Assembly (NCBI GenBank): GCA_017469685.1
Contig: JAFUFW010000080.1
Location: 1 to 37,405, forward strand
Direction: 5' to 3'
DNA length: 37,405 bases
Source of the DNA: Bacteroidaceae bacterium
GTDB taxonomy: Bacteria > Bacteroidota > Bacteroidia > Bacteroidales > Bacteroidaceae
Under the pieces are notes generated by a model. It saw only the letters and a list, made by a program, of their open reading frames with translations, ran no database searches and was not told where the DNA came from. Positions 6,778 to 16,900 of the stretch are shown here, piece after piece. Position numbers and translations under genes: made by a program. Within the stretch, counting starts at the first letter, position 1. Every line of letters begins with the position of its first letter.

Positions 6778-8886
6778 ATGCTACGCAAATTTATCCTCGC
6801 TATCATCTGCTCAGCCATGGCTGCAACGACGGCCTCATCCCAGAGTTGGACTGCCGACAACGGCAACGGCACTTTCACCAATCCGCTGTTCTACGACGAG
6901 TTCTCAGACCCTGACATCCTGCGCGTGGGCGACGATTACTACCTTGCCGGCACCACTATGCATGCGGTGCCTGGTCTCGTTATACTTCATTCCAGAGATT
7001 TAGTCAACTGGGAAAACATCAGCTACTGTTTCGACCGCTTCGACTTCCCGGAGGAACGCTTCTCGCTGCGAAACCATCAGGAGATATACGGTCAGGGCAT
7101 CTGGGCACCCTGCATACGTTATAGTGGCGGTAAGTTCTACGTCTTCTCAAACATCAACGGCAAAGGGCTGCAGTGCTACACGGCCAAGGACATCCTCGGG
7201 CCGTGGGAGCACCATAACATGAAGGGCAATATCTACGACCTCGGCGTGCTCTTCGACGACGATGGCAAGGTCTATGCCATCCATGGCTACGGCACCGTCA
7301 AGTGCACAGAGCTGAAGCCCGACATGAGCGGGCCAGTCGAAGGTACAGAGCGCGTCATCATACCCGAAGGCAACGGCGTAGGTGAAGGGCACCATATGTA
7401 CAAGATCGACGGATACTACTACCTGATCTCTACAGACTACGCCCCCAACGGCCGGACGTTGTGTTCGCGCTCGAAGAGCATCTGGGGACCCTACGAGACG
7501 CGCGTCATCACGGCCGATGAGACCTATGGCTACCATGCCGCATCGCTCACGCAAGTGCCTCGCGGCACCAAGCCTCGCATAGGCTCTGACGGCACCGAGT
7601 TCCGCCTCGGCGGCGTGGACAAGGGCGCTACAGCCTGCACAAACGCTCATCAGGGCGGTATCGTGCAAGCCACCGACGGTAGTTGGTGGGCACTGCTTAT
7701 GCAAGACTTCCACTCCATAGGCCGCACCGTATGCCTCATGCCTATGACTTGGAAGGACGGATGGCCTATGGTGGGCCTCGAAGGCAACCTCGGCCGTGCG
7801 CCGCGCACGTGGTTCAAGCCTGGCACATCGTCAGCCATCGTCTCTCCCGGCGCGCCCTATGTCCGCTCCGACAATTTCGACGGAAAAGCCCTTGGCCGCG
7901 TATGGCAGTGGAACCATAACCCCGACGATAGCCAATGGTGCCTCAAGGGCGGCAAGCTACGCCTCAACGCCCTGCCTGCCGAGCAACTCATGTGGGCCCG
8001 CAATACATTGACGCAACGGGTCATTGGCCCCAAGAGCATAGCGACCGTGGAGCTCTCCGTACGCAACCTGAAGGAAGGCGACGTGGCAGGTCTCGGTAAC
8101 ATAAACGTCCCGTGTTCTTGGATTGGGATTGTGAAGGACGTGAGAAGTGGACGAGTGAAAGGTGGTCAATTTGTGCTTCGCTGTTTCGAGCAGCTGACGA
8201 ATGACACAGTGGACACCGAGGTGAGCCTGCCGAAAGGAAAGATATGGCTTCGATGTATCGGCAACTACGACAACGATCAGGCCCAGTATGCCTACAGCAC
8301 TGACGGTGTCACATTCCAGACTTTAGGGCGCATGATGCCACTCTCTTACCAGCTCATCACCTTCCAAGGTTCGCGCCATGCCCTTTTTGCCTTCAACGTG
8401 ACGGGCAAGCAAGGTGGCTATGCCGAGTTCGACAACTTCACCGTAGAGGAGCCTATGGCCGACCGCTCACAGAATATCCCGTATGGCAAGACCATTCACA
8501 TAATCAACAAGGCAACCAACCGCCCGGCAGTAGCCTTGCCCCATGGCGTGCTCTATGACAGCCATGAGGGCGACCGCAGCAATCGCACCCGCTTCACGGT
8601 CATCGATAAGGACCGTGGATGCGTCGCCCTGCAGTGTGCCGACGGTCGTTACATAAAGGTTTATGGTGAGGGACTCCCCGGAGACGTCCGCTTCACAGAC
8701 AAAGCTGAAGAGGCCGAAGTCTTTATGTGGCAAGACTATCTTGACCACGACTTCATGCTCCTCTCGCTGCGCAACCATCGCTACTTAGGCAAGAGCCCCA
8801 CTACGGGCAGCCCTTATTCGATGGATTTTGCAGGCGCAGATCCTGCCCGCACAAATGGCAGCGTGCTGCGATGGGAAGAGTTGTAA
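6778..8886 (+). CDS. Secreted GH43 family glycosidase with C-terminal accessory domains
   Basis: A 702-residue secreted enzyme; GH43 members are mostly beta-xylosidases and alpha-L-arabinofuranosidases. Signal peptide 1-22 (ending TTASSQ). The five-bladed propeller (about 30-350) shows the likely catalytic acids: Asp44 in SDPDIL (base), Asp154 in YDLGVLFDDDGK (pKa modulator) and Glu203 in VGEGHHMYK (acid). Residues of about 380-575 form a second beta-sandwich of the kind that follows many GH43 domains (DNFDG...WQWNHNPDD). The last 120 residues (KTIHIINKATNRP onward, with repeated R-Y-I/L-K/G units) look like a beta-trefoil carbohydrate-binding or fascin-like domain; that is tentative. I start at 6778 because the longer frame would begin in the loop of the upstream inverted repeat and would hide the signal peptide. 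Substrate cannot be assigned from sequence alone. Confidence 0.9.
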   Translation: MLRKFILAIICSAMAATTASSQSWTADNGNGTFTNPLFYDEFSDPDILRVGDDYYLAGTTMHAVPGLVILHSRDLVNWENISYCFDRFDFPEERFSLRNHQEIYGQGIWAPCIRYSGGKFYVFSNINGKGLQCYTAKDILGPWEHHNMKGNIYDLGVLFDDDGKVYAIHGYGTVKCTELKPDMSGPVEGTERVIIPEGNGVGEGHHMYKIDGYYYLISTDYAPNGRTLCSRSKSIWGPYETRVITADETYGYHAASLTQVPRGTKPRIGSDGTEFRLGGVDKGATACTNAHQGGIVQATDGSWWALLMQDFHSIGRTVCLMPMTWKDGWPMVGLEGNLGRAPRTWFKPGTSSAIVSPGAPYVRSDNFDGKALGRVWQWNHNPDDSQWCLKGGKLRLNALPAEQLMWARNTLTQRVIGPKSIATVELSVRNLKEGDVAGLGNINVPCSWIGIVKDVRSGRVKGGQFVLRCFEQLTNDTVDTEVSLPKGKIWLRCIGNYDNDQAQYAYSTDGVTFQTLGRMMPLSYQLITFQGSRHALFAFNVTGKQGGYAEFDNFTVEEPMADRSQNIPYGKTIHIINKATNRPAVALPHGVLYDSHEGDRSNRTRFTVIDKDRGCVALQCADGRYIKVYGEGLPGDVRFTDKAEEAEVFMWQDYLDHDFMLLSLRNHRYLGKSPTTGSPYSMDFAGADPARTNGSVLRWEEL

Positions 8887-8918
8887 GCGACCGATGACGG
8901 GCAATCTTTGAATATTCC

Positions 8919-8970
8919 GCTTAATCGAAAAAAGGGAGTCTCATTTGAGACTCCCTTTTTTCGATTAAGC
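8919..8970. terminator. Bidirectional terminator between GH43 and GH85 genes
   Basis: A perfect 24-bp inverted repeat: arms 8919-8942 and 8947-8970 with loop ATTT. The core stem GGGAGTCTC/GAGACTCCC is flanked by A6 and T6, so it works as an intrinsic terminator on either strand for the two convergent genes. Confidence 0.9.
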
Positions 8971-9025
8971 TAAAAATGCCGTGTCTCACCAACGAGACAC
9001 TCTTTTCTGCAAGTAAAAATAATAT

Positions 9026-12000
9026 TTACTTTATTGTCACTTTCCGCGAGCGGATGACGCCGCGGTTCTGCATCTTCACGATGTATGCGCCTGCTGGGAA
9101 GTCGGTTGCCACGACTGCCGGGTTCTTCACGAAGCGGACGAGACGGCCGTCGGTAGTGTAGACCCAAGCTTTCTCGACATTCGTGAATTCGAGGCTACCG
9201 TTCTTGAGTGTAACCTCTGAGACTTCGTGTATGTTCTTCACAGCGTTGGGCTCGGGTGCCGGGCGCAGGTTCTCGGGCTCTTCGGCCTCCCCTTCATCGT
9301 AGGGCTTCACGGTTGGCTGGCGCTCTGGGTTGTCGCCGCTGATTTCAACGCCAAAGTCGATACTGAAGCCTTTCGCGGTCAGACCTACTGGGCCGGGATG
9401 TGCTGCCCAGGCGTCGGTGAAGACTATGCGTATGCGCGTTTTGCCGCAGACAGCGTCCTCGGGTATTTTAACCTTGAAGGGGATGAACGGGTTGTTGGTG
9501 TAGCCATTGGGGTGGAGGGGAGAATTGCTGTACTCTGGGGTGTTCTCGATGCTGTTGTTGGTGTTGGCCTGCCCTTGCTCTATGATGAGCTCGTCTGTAG
9601 CTCCCTCGAAGAAGCCGTTGATGTTCCAGTCGGCATAGCCTTTCATTATGCACCACTGTATGCCGTCGCCGCTGTTGAGCCATTCGTAGTTGACGGTGAT
9701 TTCGTCGCCTTGCTTCACTTTGAGCACAGCTTCCTGGCTGGCGTTGACATAGTTGCGATCTTCTACGGGGCCTGGGCTGCTGCAAGTGTAGTTGAGGTCT
9801 TCTACGCTGGCGCCTGTCGTTGTGACCTTTGTGAGGTAGCGGGTCGTGATGGCTGTCTGATAACCTTCGGCATCGGGGTTGATTTCGCTGACGCCGTATT
9901 CAAGCTCGTCTGCGCCTGCGCCCTCGGGGACGTTACTGCTGCGACCAATTGCCACCCACTGTGGCTCGGAATAGCTCTTGAGGTCGGTGCCTACGGCGCG
10001 TACGCCAAAGTAGGGCTGTTCGTCAGCTGCCATGGGAACATCGCCTACGAAGGCCGACCAACCCTGCACGTGGCTCACTACGCTGACGCGGCCGTCCTCG
10101 CCGTTCTTGTAGAGCACTTCGAAGTGGTCAACCAGGCACTCGTCGTTGTAGACCATGCCGTAGAGGGGTTCGCTCTTGTCCAGCTTGTCCAAGCTCCAAG
10201 TGAGCTTGACACTGAGCTTCGTCGTCGTTTCCTTTTTCACTTCGGCCATAATCTCTTTGATGGGTGCGGGTTCGGCTTTCACATCGTCGTTGAGCTGAAG
10301 CTCGCCCACGAACACTTGATAGTCACTGGTCACGTCATTGGCGCGCAGGCCTACGAAGTCTATCTGGTCGGTGGAGCTTATGCCAGTGAGCTCGATTGTC
10401 TTCTCCTCCCAGGTGGTGCCGGTGGTAGTGCCCACAGGGTATTCCTTCCATTCGCCGCCAACTTTCACTATCAGGCTGAGGCCTGTCTCGGTTTCGCCTT
10501 CCTTCTTAGTCTTGACGGCTATCTTGGCATAAGGCTGGCCTTCAGTGCCGGTGAGTGCTGTGCGGAAGAGGATGATGTCTGCTGAGCCGTCGGCTGTACC
10601 GGTGAGGCGCAGGCATGAGCCTCCCATGTAGGCATCTTCAATGGTAAATTCGGGGCTGACTACGGTGCTTGCGGTGGTTGTGCCGGCATCGTAGACGAGC
10701 CAGCGATAGGTGGGCACGATGTCCTGTGTGGACATGTTGTACCAGTTGCCGTGCGTGCGCTTACCTTTATATGTATAAACCTCACCGATACCTGTATTGA
10801 AGTAGGTGTGGAAGGGCAGTTTGCCTTGGATTGCCGACCGCTCGGGGAAGTAGGTGGCCAGTCCGCCGAAGCTCGAAAGGGGAGGTGTCGTGCCGCTCCA
10901 GCCCCACTCGTTGCCGGTGTTCTTCATGACCGGACGATTGGCCGGGTTGCGGTTTCCGCCCGATACGGTACGCTCCAACAGGGCCTGGTAGTTGCCCTGG
11001 AACTCCTGTGCGTCATTACCTACATTGTTGCTCCAGAAGCGGCTGTTGGCGTGTTCGCCCCAGAGCACAGCGCCGATGTCGCGCCCAGCAAGGTTCGTCC
11101 AGCTGCGGTTCATGGTGACAATCCATACGCCTGCGTAGAGGCCGTCCGTAGTGCCCATGGCGTTCGTGGCAGCGGTCTCTGAGCTACGCATACTCATTGC
11201 GGAGATGAAATTGTTGCCGGAGTAGTTGAGGAACGTTTCAGCCGTACGTCCGTCGGCATTGCCGAAGAGGGCGTTGGCATTGGAGGCTGTCAGTGAGCTG
11301 ATGCTTGTGTAGAGTCCGATGTGGAAGTTCTTGAACCCACGCTCTTCAGCCTCTTTGTACAGCGCCTTGTGGAAGGCTACGATGTCTGCGTTGCTGTATG
11401 AGCCATCCTCCCAGTTGTAGTTGATACCGTCGGCGCCGAAATACATCAGTGCGCTGATGAGTGGCTTGACATACTTGAAGGTGCCGTCGTCGTTCTTCTC
11501 TGTGATGAGCTTGCTGTAGGCTGCATCGCCGCTGCCGGGAGTCCATGACTCGAAGAACTTGATGCCGGTGAAGATGTCGGTTCCGTTCTGGTGAGCAGCG
11601 TCGATCCAGCAGCCAGGAGCCTGGAAGAGGCCGTGGTTCCATGCGCCGAACAGATGGGTGTAGTTCCAGATGGAGTAGGTGTCGTCGCCGGCATTGGTGC
11701 CGGGATAGCCGCCGATACCCTTGGCCGTACCCATAGGAATGTTCATCCACAGGCGGCGGGTGTTCTTGACGCCATTGACGAGTTGGTTCTCCTGGTCGTC
11801 AATGATGGCGCGTGGTCTCACGTGCGAACGCACGAACTCTATGTCGGTCATGTTGAAGCCTGCGGCCTCGAACTCTGCCCGTGTAGGCACGTTGCGCCCA
11901 TCCTGTTGGGCGTTGTAGAAAAGGGTCAGGATGCCCGACTCTCCGAATTGAGAGAAGTCATAGATCTCTCTCGATGCGGAAGCGTCATACTCCTGAGCAC

Positions 12001-12061
12001 TTAAACACTGTGAGCTCCCTATCGCGAGGGCAGCCAGTGCGGTAAGAATGATTCTTCTCAT
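9026..12061 (-). CDS. Secreted GH85 endo-beta-N-acetylglucosaminidase with T9SS sorting tail
   Basis: A 1011-residue enzyme of the GH85 family, which cuts the chitobiose core of N-linked glycans and frees the glycan. Signal peptide 1-23 (ending CLSAQ, with no proper lipobox). The GH85 barrel spans about 35-480: WIDAAHQNGTDIFTGIKFF (152-170) matches the conserved first strands, and DGINYNWED (211-219) carries the Asn216-x-Glu218 pair that corresponds to the catalytic Asn/Glu of the family. Then come two or more beta-sandwich domains (about 490-930) with fibronectin-like spacing. The last 75 residues (VYTTDGRLV... FPAGAYIVKM... RSRKVTIK) resemble the type IX secretion C-terminal sorting domain, so the enzyme is probably exported to the cell surface. 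It is the last gene after SusC and SusD, 42 bases behind SusD. Specificity (high-mannose or complex) is not readable. Confidence 0.88.
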   Translation of the reverse strand: MRRIILTALAALAIGSSQCLSAQEYDASASREIYDFSQFGESGILTLFYNAQQDGRNVPTRAEFEAAGFNMTDIEFVRSHVRPRAIIDDQENQLVNGVKNTRRLWMNIPMGTAKGIGGYPGTNAGDDTYSIWNYTHLFGAWNHGLFQAPGCWIDAAHQNGTDIFTGIKFFESWTPGSGDAAYSKLITEKNDDGTFKYVKPLISALMYFGADGINYNWEDGSYSNADIVAFHKALYKEAEERGFKNFHIGLYTSISSLTASNANALFGNADGRTAETFLNYSGNNFISAMSMRSSETAATNAMGTTDGLYAGVWIVTMNRSWTNLAGRDIGAVLWGEHANSRFWSNNVGNDAQEFQGNYQALLERTVSGGNRNPANRPVMKNTGNEWGWSGTTPPLSSFGGLATYFPERSAIQGKLPFHTYFNTGIGEVYTYKGKRTHGNWYNMSTQDIVPTYRWLVYDAGTTTASTVVSPEFTIEDAYMGGSCLRLTGTADGSADIILFRTALTGTEGQPYAKIAVKTKKEGETETGLSLIVKVGGEWKEYPVGTTTGTTWEEKTIELTGISSTDQIDFVGLRANDVTSDYQVFVGELQLNDDVKAEPAPIKEIMAEVKKETTTKLSVKLTWSLDKLDKSEPLYGMVYNDECLVDHFEVLYKNGEDGRVSVVSHVQGWSAFVGDVPMAADEQPYFGVRAVGTDLKSYSEPQWVAIGRSSNVPEGAGADELEYGVSEINPDAEGYQTAITTRYLTKVTTTGASVEDLNYTCSSPGPVEDRNYVNASQEAVLKVKQGDEITVNYEWLNSGDGIQWCIMKGYADWNINGFFEGATDELIIEQGQANTNNSIENTPEYSNSPLHPNGYTNNPFIPFKVKIPEDAVCGKTRIRIVFTDAWAAHPGPVGLTAKGFSIDFGVEISGDNPERQPTVKPYDEGEAEEPENLRPAPEPNAVKNIHEVSEVTLKNGSLEFTNVEKAWVYTTDGRLVRFVKNPAVVATDFPAGAYIVKMQNRGVIRSRKVTIK

Positions 12062-12103
12062 AGCTTTAAGTTTTTTAAAGGGTTAGTAATAGGGGTGTAT
12101 TGT

Positions 12104-13909
12104 TTAGAAGTTTGGAACGTCGGCATCCCACCAGATGCGTGTGGCCTGATAGTCCTCGCCGCCGAGGGCTTCGAGGCCCGTCTCGGTGATGTCGGCCACA
12201 GAAGCGTCGTCGGTATCGGGGAATGGAGCGCGGCGTATGATGTCGCCATAGCTTAGCGTGCCGTCGCCCTCATCGGCGTTAAGCACGGGGAAGAGTCGGG
12301 GATAGCCTGTGCGGCGCAGGTCTGTCCACGCCTCGAAGCTGTTGGGGAAGCCTGCAATGTACTTCTGTGTGATGATTTTCTCCAGCTTTATCTCCTGACT
12401 GTCTCCCTCGTTCCATGCTACGCCTACTTTCGTCACACTCGGTTCATCCGGCACCATGCCGAGAGGGTCATGGTAAGTGTACGGCAGGGCTTCGTCGAGG
12501 GCGAGGTAATCCTCAACGAGCATATCGTATTCCTCGTGGAAATAGGTCTCAGAGCGCTCGAAGAGGTAGGCATTGCGTATGCCGCGCTCGTAGAAGTCGC
12601 GGGCCGAACCGCCCATGTTCCATCCGCGCACGGCACCCTCGGCCCGCAGGAAGTCCACCTCGGTGAGCTTCATCAGGTAGAGCGGAGCCTGAGCCATGTA
12701 GTCGGCATCGAAGACGCTGTAGTTGAGCATCGGGTTCGTTGCGGAGCTTTGGCCCATGCCCGGATGTATGCCTTCGCGCAGGCCTACGATGCGAGTGTCA
12801 GCCTCCAGCACCTCGCCGGTCTTGGTGTTGACGATGGCTCCCCCGTTGTTTTTGAAGAAGGGGTAGTCGCCTTTGGTGTAAGGATGGTCGAGACTTAGCA
12901 GAAGGCTCTCGAATGATGCGCTGAGGCGTGCGTCGCCCCACGAGATCCATATCATGTTCAGCGGGTGGCCGAAGCCAAGTTGGAAGCCGTAAAGCCCGAA
13001 TTCCTGGTCGGTGCTCTCGATTACGCCGCCAGCCACGGCCTCTTCAGCCCATTGGCGTGCCTGTTCAGGTTCCACCTTCACGCAGTGCATGGCCATGCGC
13101 AGCTTCAGCGAGTTGGCCAGGCGGATCCATTCGTCGACACCCGTGCGGCCGTAGAACTTGTTCTGGCAGACGTCGAGGTTCTCGTTCATGAGCTTCTGCA
13201 GCTTCTGCTTGTACCAGTCCGGGCGGCTGTCGTAGTGCGCCAGACATTCGGTGATCGAGCTGATGTGGCTGATGATAGCCTTGTAGATATGCTCAGCCCC
13301 GACATAGGTGAATGGCGACGTCTGCTTGTTTGTCAGGAAGTCGTCGTAGGGGAAGGCGCCGTGGATGTCTGTGATTTCCTGCGATGCCTGGTCGAAGAGC
13401 AGCAGGTAGATGGCCTTCATCTCGGGGATGGAGTCTACGGCAGGATGGTTGAGCAGCGGCACCATGGCGTTCTTGACGATGAGGTAGGAGCTGTTAGGCC
13501 CTGGGTTGAACTCCACGCTGATGTCGTAGGTCGACTGCAGCGTGCCGTACATGAAGTCGTAGTGCGGCACGGTGGTGTACTGAGCATAGTTGTCCGGTCC
13601 GAGCGAGTACTGCCGCTGGTAGGCATGTTCGCCCGGGAAGTCGCCGTTCTTGCCGCCGCGCATGGCATATTGTCCGCCCTTGGCCTGCCGCAGATAAGTG
13701 TCGAGAGAGGCGAGCGCGGCGTCGAATTCTTCCTCGGTGATGCTTATGTTGTAGTCGATATTAGCCGGGTTGCCGCGATGTACTGTCGGGTCGACGACCT
13801 TCTGGTCTACGGTCAAAGTGTCCAGCGGGGAGTCGAAGTCGAGGCAGGATGTCAGGCCCATGGCCGCGATGGCAACGGTTGCCAAGCTGAGAAAAGTATT
13901 TCGTTTCAT
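12104..13909 (-). CDS. SusD/RagB-like glycan-binding lipoprotein
   Basis: A 601-residue SusD-family protein, which caps its partner SusC barrel and binds the incoming glycan at the cell surface. Lipoprotein signal peptide with lipobox LTSC (Cys22), followed by acidic residues as in exported surface lipoproteins. The N-terminal helices around residues 60-330 (for example LLLFDQASQEITDIHGAFPYDDF and WIRLANSLKLRMAMH) are the family's TPR-like part; the C-terminal segment with FEAWTDLRRTGYPRLFP is the usual RagB/SusD ending. The start is five bases after the SusC stop, so they are cotranscribed. The neighbouring GH85 gene suggests an N-glycan ligand, by inference. Confidence 0.94.
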   Translation of the reverse strand: MKRNTFLSLATVAIAAMGLTSCLDFDSPLDTLTVDQKVVDPTVHRGNPANIDYNISITEEEFDAALASLDTYLRQAKGGQYAMRGGKNGDFPGEHAYQRQYSLGPDNYAQYTTVPHYDFMYGTLQSTYDISVEFNPGPNSSYLIVKNAMVPLLNHPAVDSIPEMKAIYLLLFDQASQEITDIHGAFPYDDFLTNKQTSPFTYVGAEHIYKAIISHISSITECLAHYDSRPDWYKQKLQKLMNENLDVCQNKFYGRTGVDEWIRLANSLKLRMAMHCVKVEPEQARQWAEEAVAGGVIESTDQEFGLYGFQLGFGHPLNMIWISWGDARLSASFESLLLSLDHPYTKGDYPFFKNNGGAIVNTKTGEVLEADTRIVGLREGIHPGMGQSSATNPMLNYSVFDADYMAQAPLYLMKLTEVDFLRAEGAVRGWNMGGSARDFYERGIRNAYLFERSETYFHEEYDMLVEDYLALDEALPYTYHDPLGMVPDEPSVTKVGVAWNEGDSQEIKLEKIITQKYIAGFPNSFEAWTDLRRTGYPRLFPVLNADEGDGTLSYGDIIRRAPFPDTDDASVADITETGLEALGGEDYQATRIWWDADVPNF

Positions 13910-13914
13910 AATTA

Positions 13915-16900
13915 TCAGAAGGTTAGTTTTACGTTGAAGCCGAAGGAGCGGGTAGAAGGCGTGTTGAAAAGTTCGAAACCGCCCAGACCGTTACCCGTAG
14001 AGAGCGAGACGTCGGGGTCTACGGGCGCGTCCTTGTAGATGAAGAAGAGGTTGCGGGCGATGAACGAGAGCGCTATGTCCTTGTTCTCGCCGAAGACATC
14101 TTTGAAGGTGTAGGCCAGCGAGAGTTCGCGCAGGCGGAAGTTAGTGGCGTCATAGACATAGAGCGGCGAGTACTGGCTGCCGCGTGCGCCCATCACTTGA
14201 TAGTAGTTCTTCACGCCAATGGTGTTGCCGCTGCCGTCGGGCAGGTACATCGCAGGCTGTCCGTCGGCCGTGTAGAGGTCGTGGCTCACAGCGTAGTCGC
14301 GGGCGTCGGCCGTACGCTCTGAGAGGCCCATCTGGTCGAGGAATGCCTCTGTCAGCGAGATCACCTTGCCTCCTATGCGCCCGTTGATGAGGAACGAGAG
14401 CTGCAGGTTCTTCCAGTTTATGGTGTTGCTCCAGCCCAGTTGGTACGGCGAATTCATGTTGCCTATGTACTTGGTGTAGAGTCCCTGCTTAAGGATGTTG
14501 CCTGTCGAGGACAGGAAGATGGTGCCGTCGTCGTTGTGGCGGATGTCGCGGACATACATGTCGCCGAAGGAATCGCCCTCGGTGTAGCGTACGCGCACGC
14601 CGGCAACATCGGTGTAGACGCGGTTCTTGCGGCCGAGATCGTCGGTGCCTACGCTCAGGATCTTATTCTTGTTGTAGGAGAAGTTCACGGCTGTGCGCCA
14701 GCGCACGTTGGGTCCGAAGCGGAAGTTGTAGCCCAGTGTGGCCTCGACACCCTGGTTGCGCAGCGAGGCCACGTTGTCCCACACGACGATGCCAGCCGTG
14801 TTGCCAATGCCCATGTACAGGTCCTTGATGGTGCTGTTGTAGTAGGTCACGTCGAAGCTCAGGCGGTTGTCGAGGAACAACAGCTCCAGACCTGTCTCGA
14901 ACGAGTGCGTCTCCTCGGGCTTCACGTCGCGCAGGAGGGTGCTTGAGGCTCCGAGTGCTCCGGTGCGATTGTTCCCGCCTACGGCATAATAGAGCCGCGA
15001 GGGCACGGAGTTACCCACTTGAGAGTAGGAGATACGATACTTGGCGTAGGTCCACCATTCCGGCAATTTAATGATGTCGCTCAAGAGCGCATTGGCGCCG
15101 GCGCCGAAGTAGTTGTAGGCCTGCGGCTTGCCGGGGAACTGGCGGAACACGCGGTACTCGTCGCGTCGCCACGAGGCATCGACGTAGATGCGCTCGCGCC
15201 ATCCCACCTGAGCCGTGGCCAGCCAGGCACGATCCCAGTTGTTGCTACGGCTTTCCGATGTCACGCCTGAGCTGCCCGAGGTGGTGTCGAAGCGGTTCAC
15301 GGCCGTGTTGAGCTGCTGGTTGAGCGGGTCGACATAGGTGGCATTGCCGATGTAGGTGCCGTAGTAGTCGTTGTGTATCGTGTGGCCTGTCCAGCCTACA
15401 TTGGCGCTGAGGCTCCATGTGTCGGCGAAAGTCTTGTCGTAGTTGAGCATATAGTCTACGTAAAGCTCCGTCTTGCTATCGCGGCGTTTGTTGTAGGTGC
15501 CGAAGTCGTACATCGATTCGGTCGAGAACGTAGTGGCGTAGCGCACTCCTTGTTCCTGGTATTTGTCGTAGTCGAAGTTGAATCGTGCCTGCGCTGTGAG
15601 TCCGTCGACTATCTGGAGGTTGCCCTGGAAACTGCCGTAGACGCGATCTTCCTTGTTCGTTCCGCGATTTTGGTGAAGCAACCAGTATGGATTGTTCTGC
15701 CGCGCATCCATATAGGCATAGTTCATCATGGGCCCTGTGAGGTCGGCGCGGTCGTTTTGGCGGATGTATCCGTTGTCGGTCTGCACGTAGTGTCCTTGCT
15801 CTTCCGAGAGCCAGTGTGCGTCGGGCGTGACATAGTTGTCGCGATAGTATGCCATGTCGATGTTGCGCGGCGCGGTGTAGAGGTGGTAGATGGGGTTGCC
15901 TGCGGTGCCGCCGCCTATACGGTTACGCGTACGCGTCTGGGCGTAGTTCAATGAGGCGTTGAGCGTGAGGCGCTCCCAGAGTTTGTACGTCTGGCGTAAG
16001 GCTATGGTGTTGCGGTTGTAGTTGTTGGTCTCTATGAGTCCGAGGGCGTGAGTGTTAGCCACAGAGACGTAGCTCTGCACTTTCTCTGTGCCGCCAGAGA
16101 CGGCTACAGAGTTGTTCGTCGTGACGCCCGTGCGGTAGAAGTCGGCCACGTCGTCCACGCCTTTGTTCCGGAGATGTATCTCGCGTTCGTATGGCATCTT
16201 CTCCGTCTGCCGTGCCATGGCCGATGTCGGCGAGTTGCTGATGAGGCCTCCCCATCCGTTGGCCTCGCCCAGATAACCCTGTGCGTCCACGGCTGCGCCG
16301 TAGCGGCTTTGTATCTTAGGCGTTGTCAGTGGCACGTCGAAGGTCACGTTGCCCGTGTATGTCACGTCGAGCTTGCCGCTGCGTCCCTTCTTGGTCGTAA
16401 TCATCAGCACGCCGTTGGCCGCCCGCGAGCCATAGAGCGCTGCGGCGTTGGCGCCTTTGAGCACGTTGATGCTCTCGATGTCGTCGGGGTTGATCATCGA
16501 GAGAGCATCGCCGCCTTCGGTGGAGATGTATTCGGTAAGGTTCTGTGAGTCGTTGGTTTGGTTGCGAATGTCATTGGTCATTGGTATGCCGTCGATGACG
16601 ATGAGGGGCGATGAGTCGCCAATGATTGACTTCGCACCTCGGAGCACAATCTTCGATGCTCCGCCGGCTCCGCCGGCACTCGGGGTCACGGTGACGCCGG
16701 CCACCTTGCCTTCGAGCGAGTTGGCTATGTTGCTCTCCTGCACGCGCATGAACTCGTCGGCCTTAATCTGCTGCGTGGCGTAGGTGAGCGACTTCTCCTT
16801 TCGCAGGATACCCATTGCTGTGACCACCACTTCCTGTATGTCGTGGGCGGCTGCGGGCACCATCTTTACGCGTATGCTGCTTCGTCCGGCTGTGGCTATC

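Noticed and set aside
9227-10585. 452-codon plus-strand frame inside the GH85 gene
   Set aside because: Low-complexity Val/Ala/Gly composition and no motif; a shadow of the minus-strand enzyme.
12965-14038. 357-codon plus-strand frame opposite SusD
   Set aside because: Shadow of susD with typical Val/Glu-rich translation; it also crosses the susC-susD junction.
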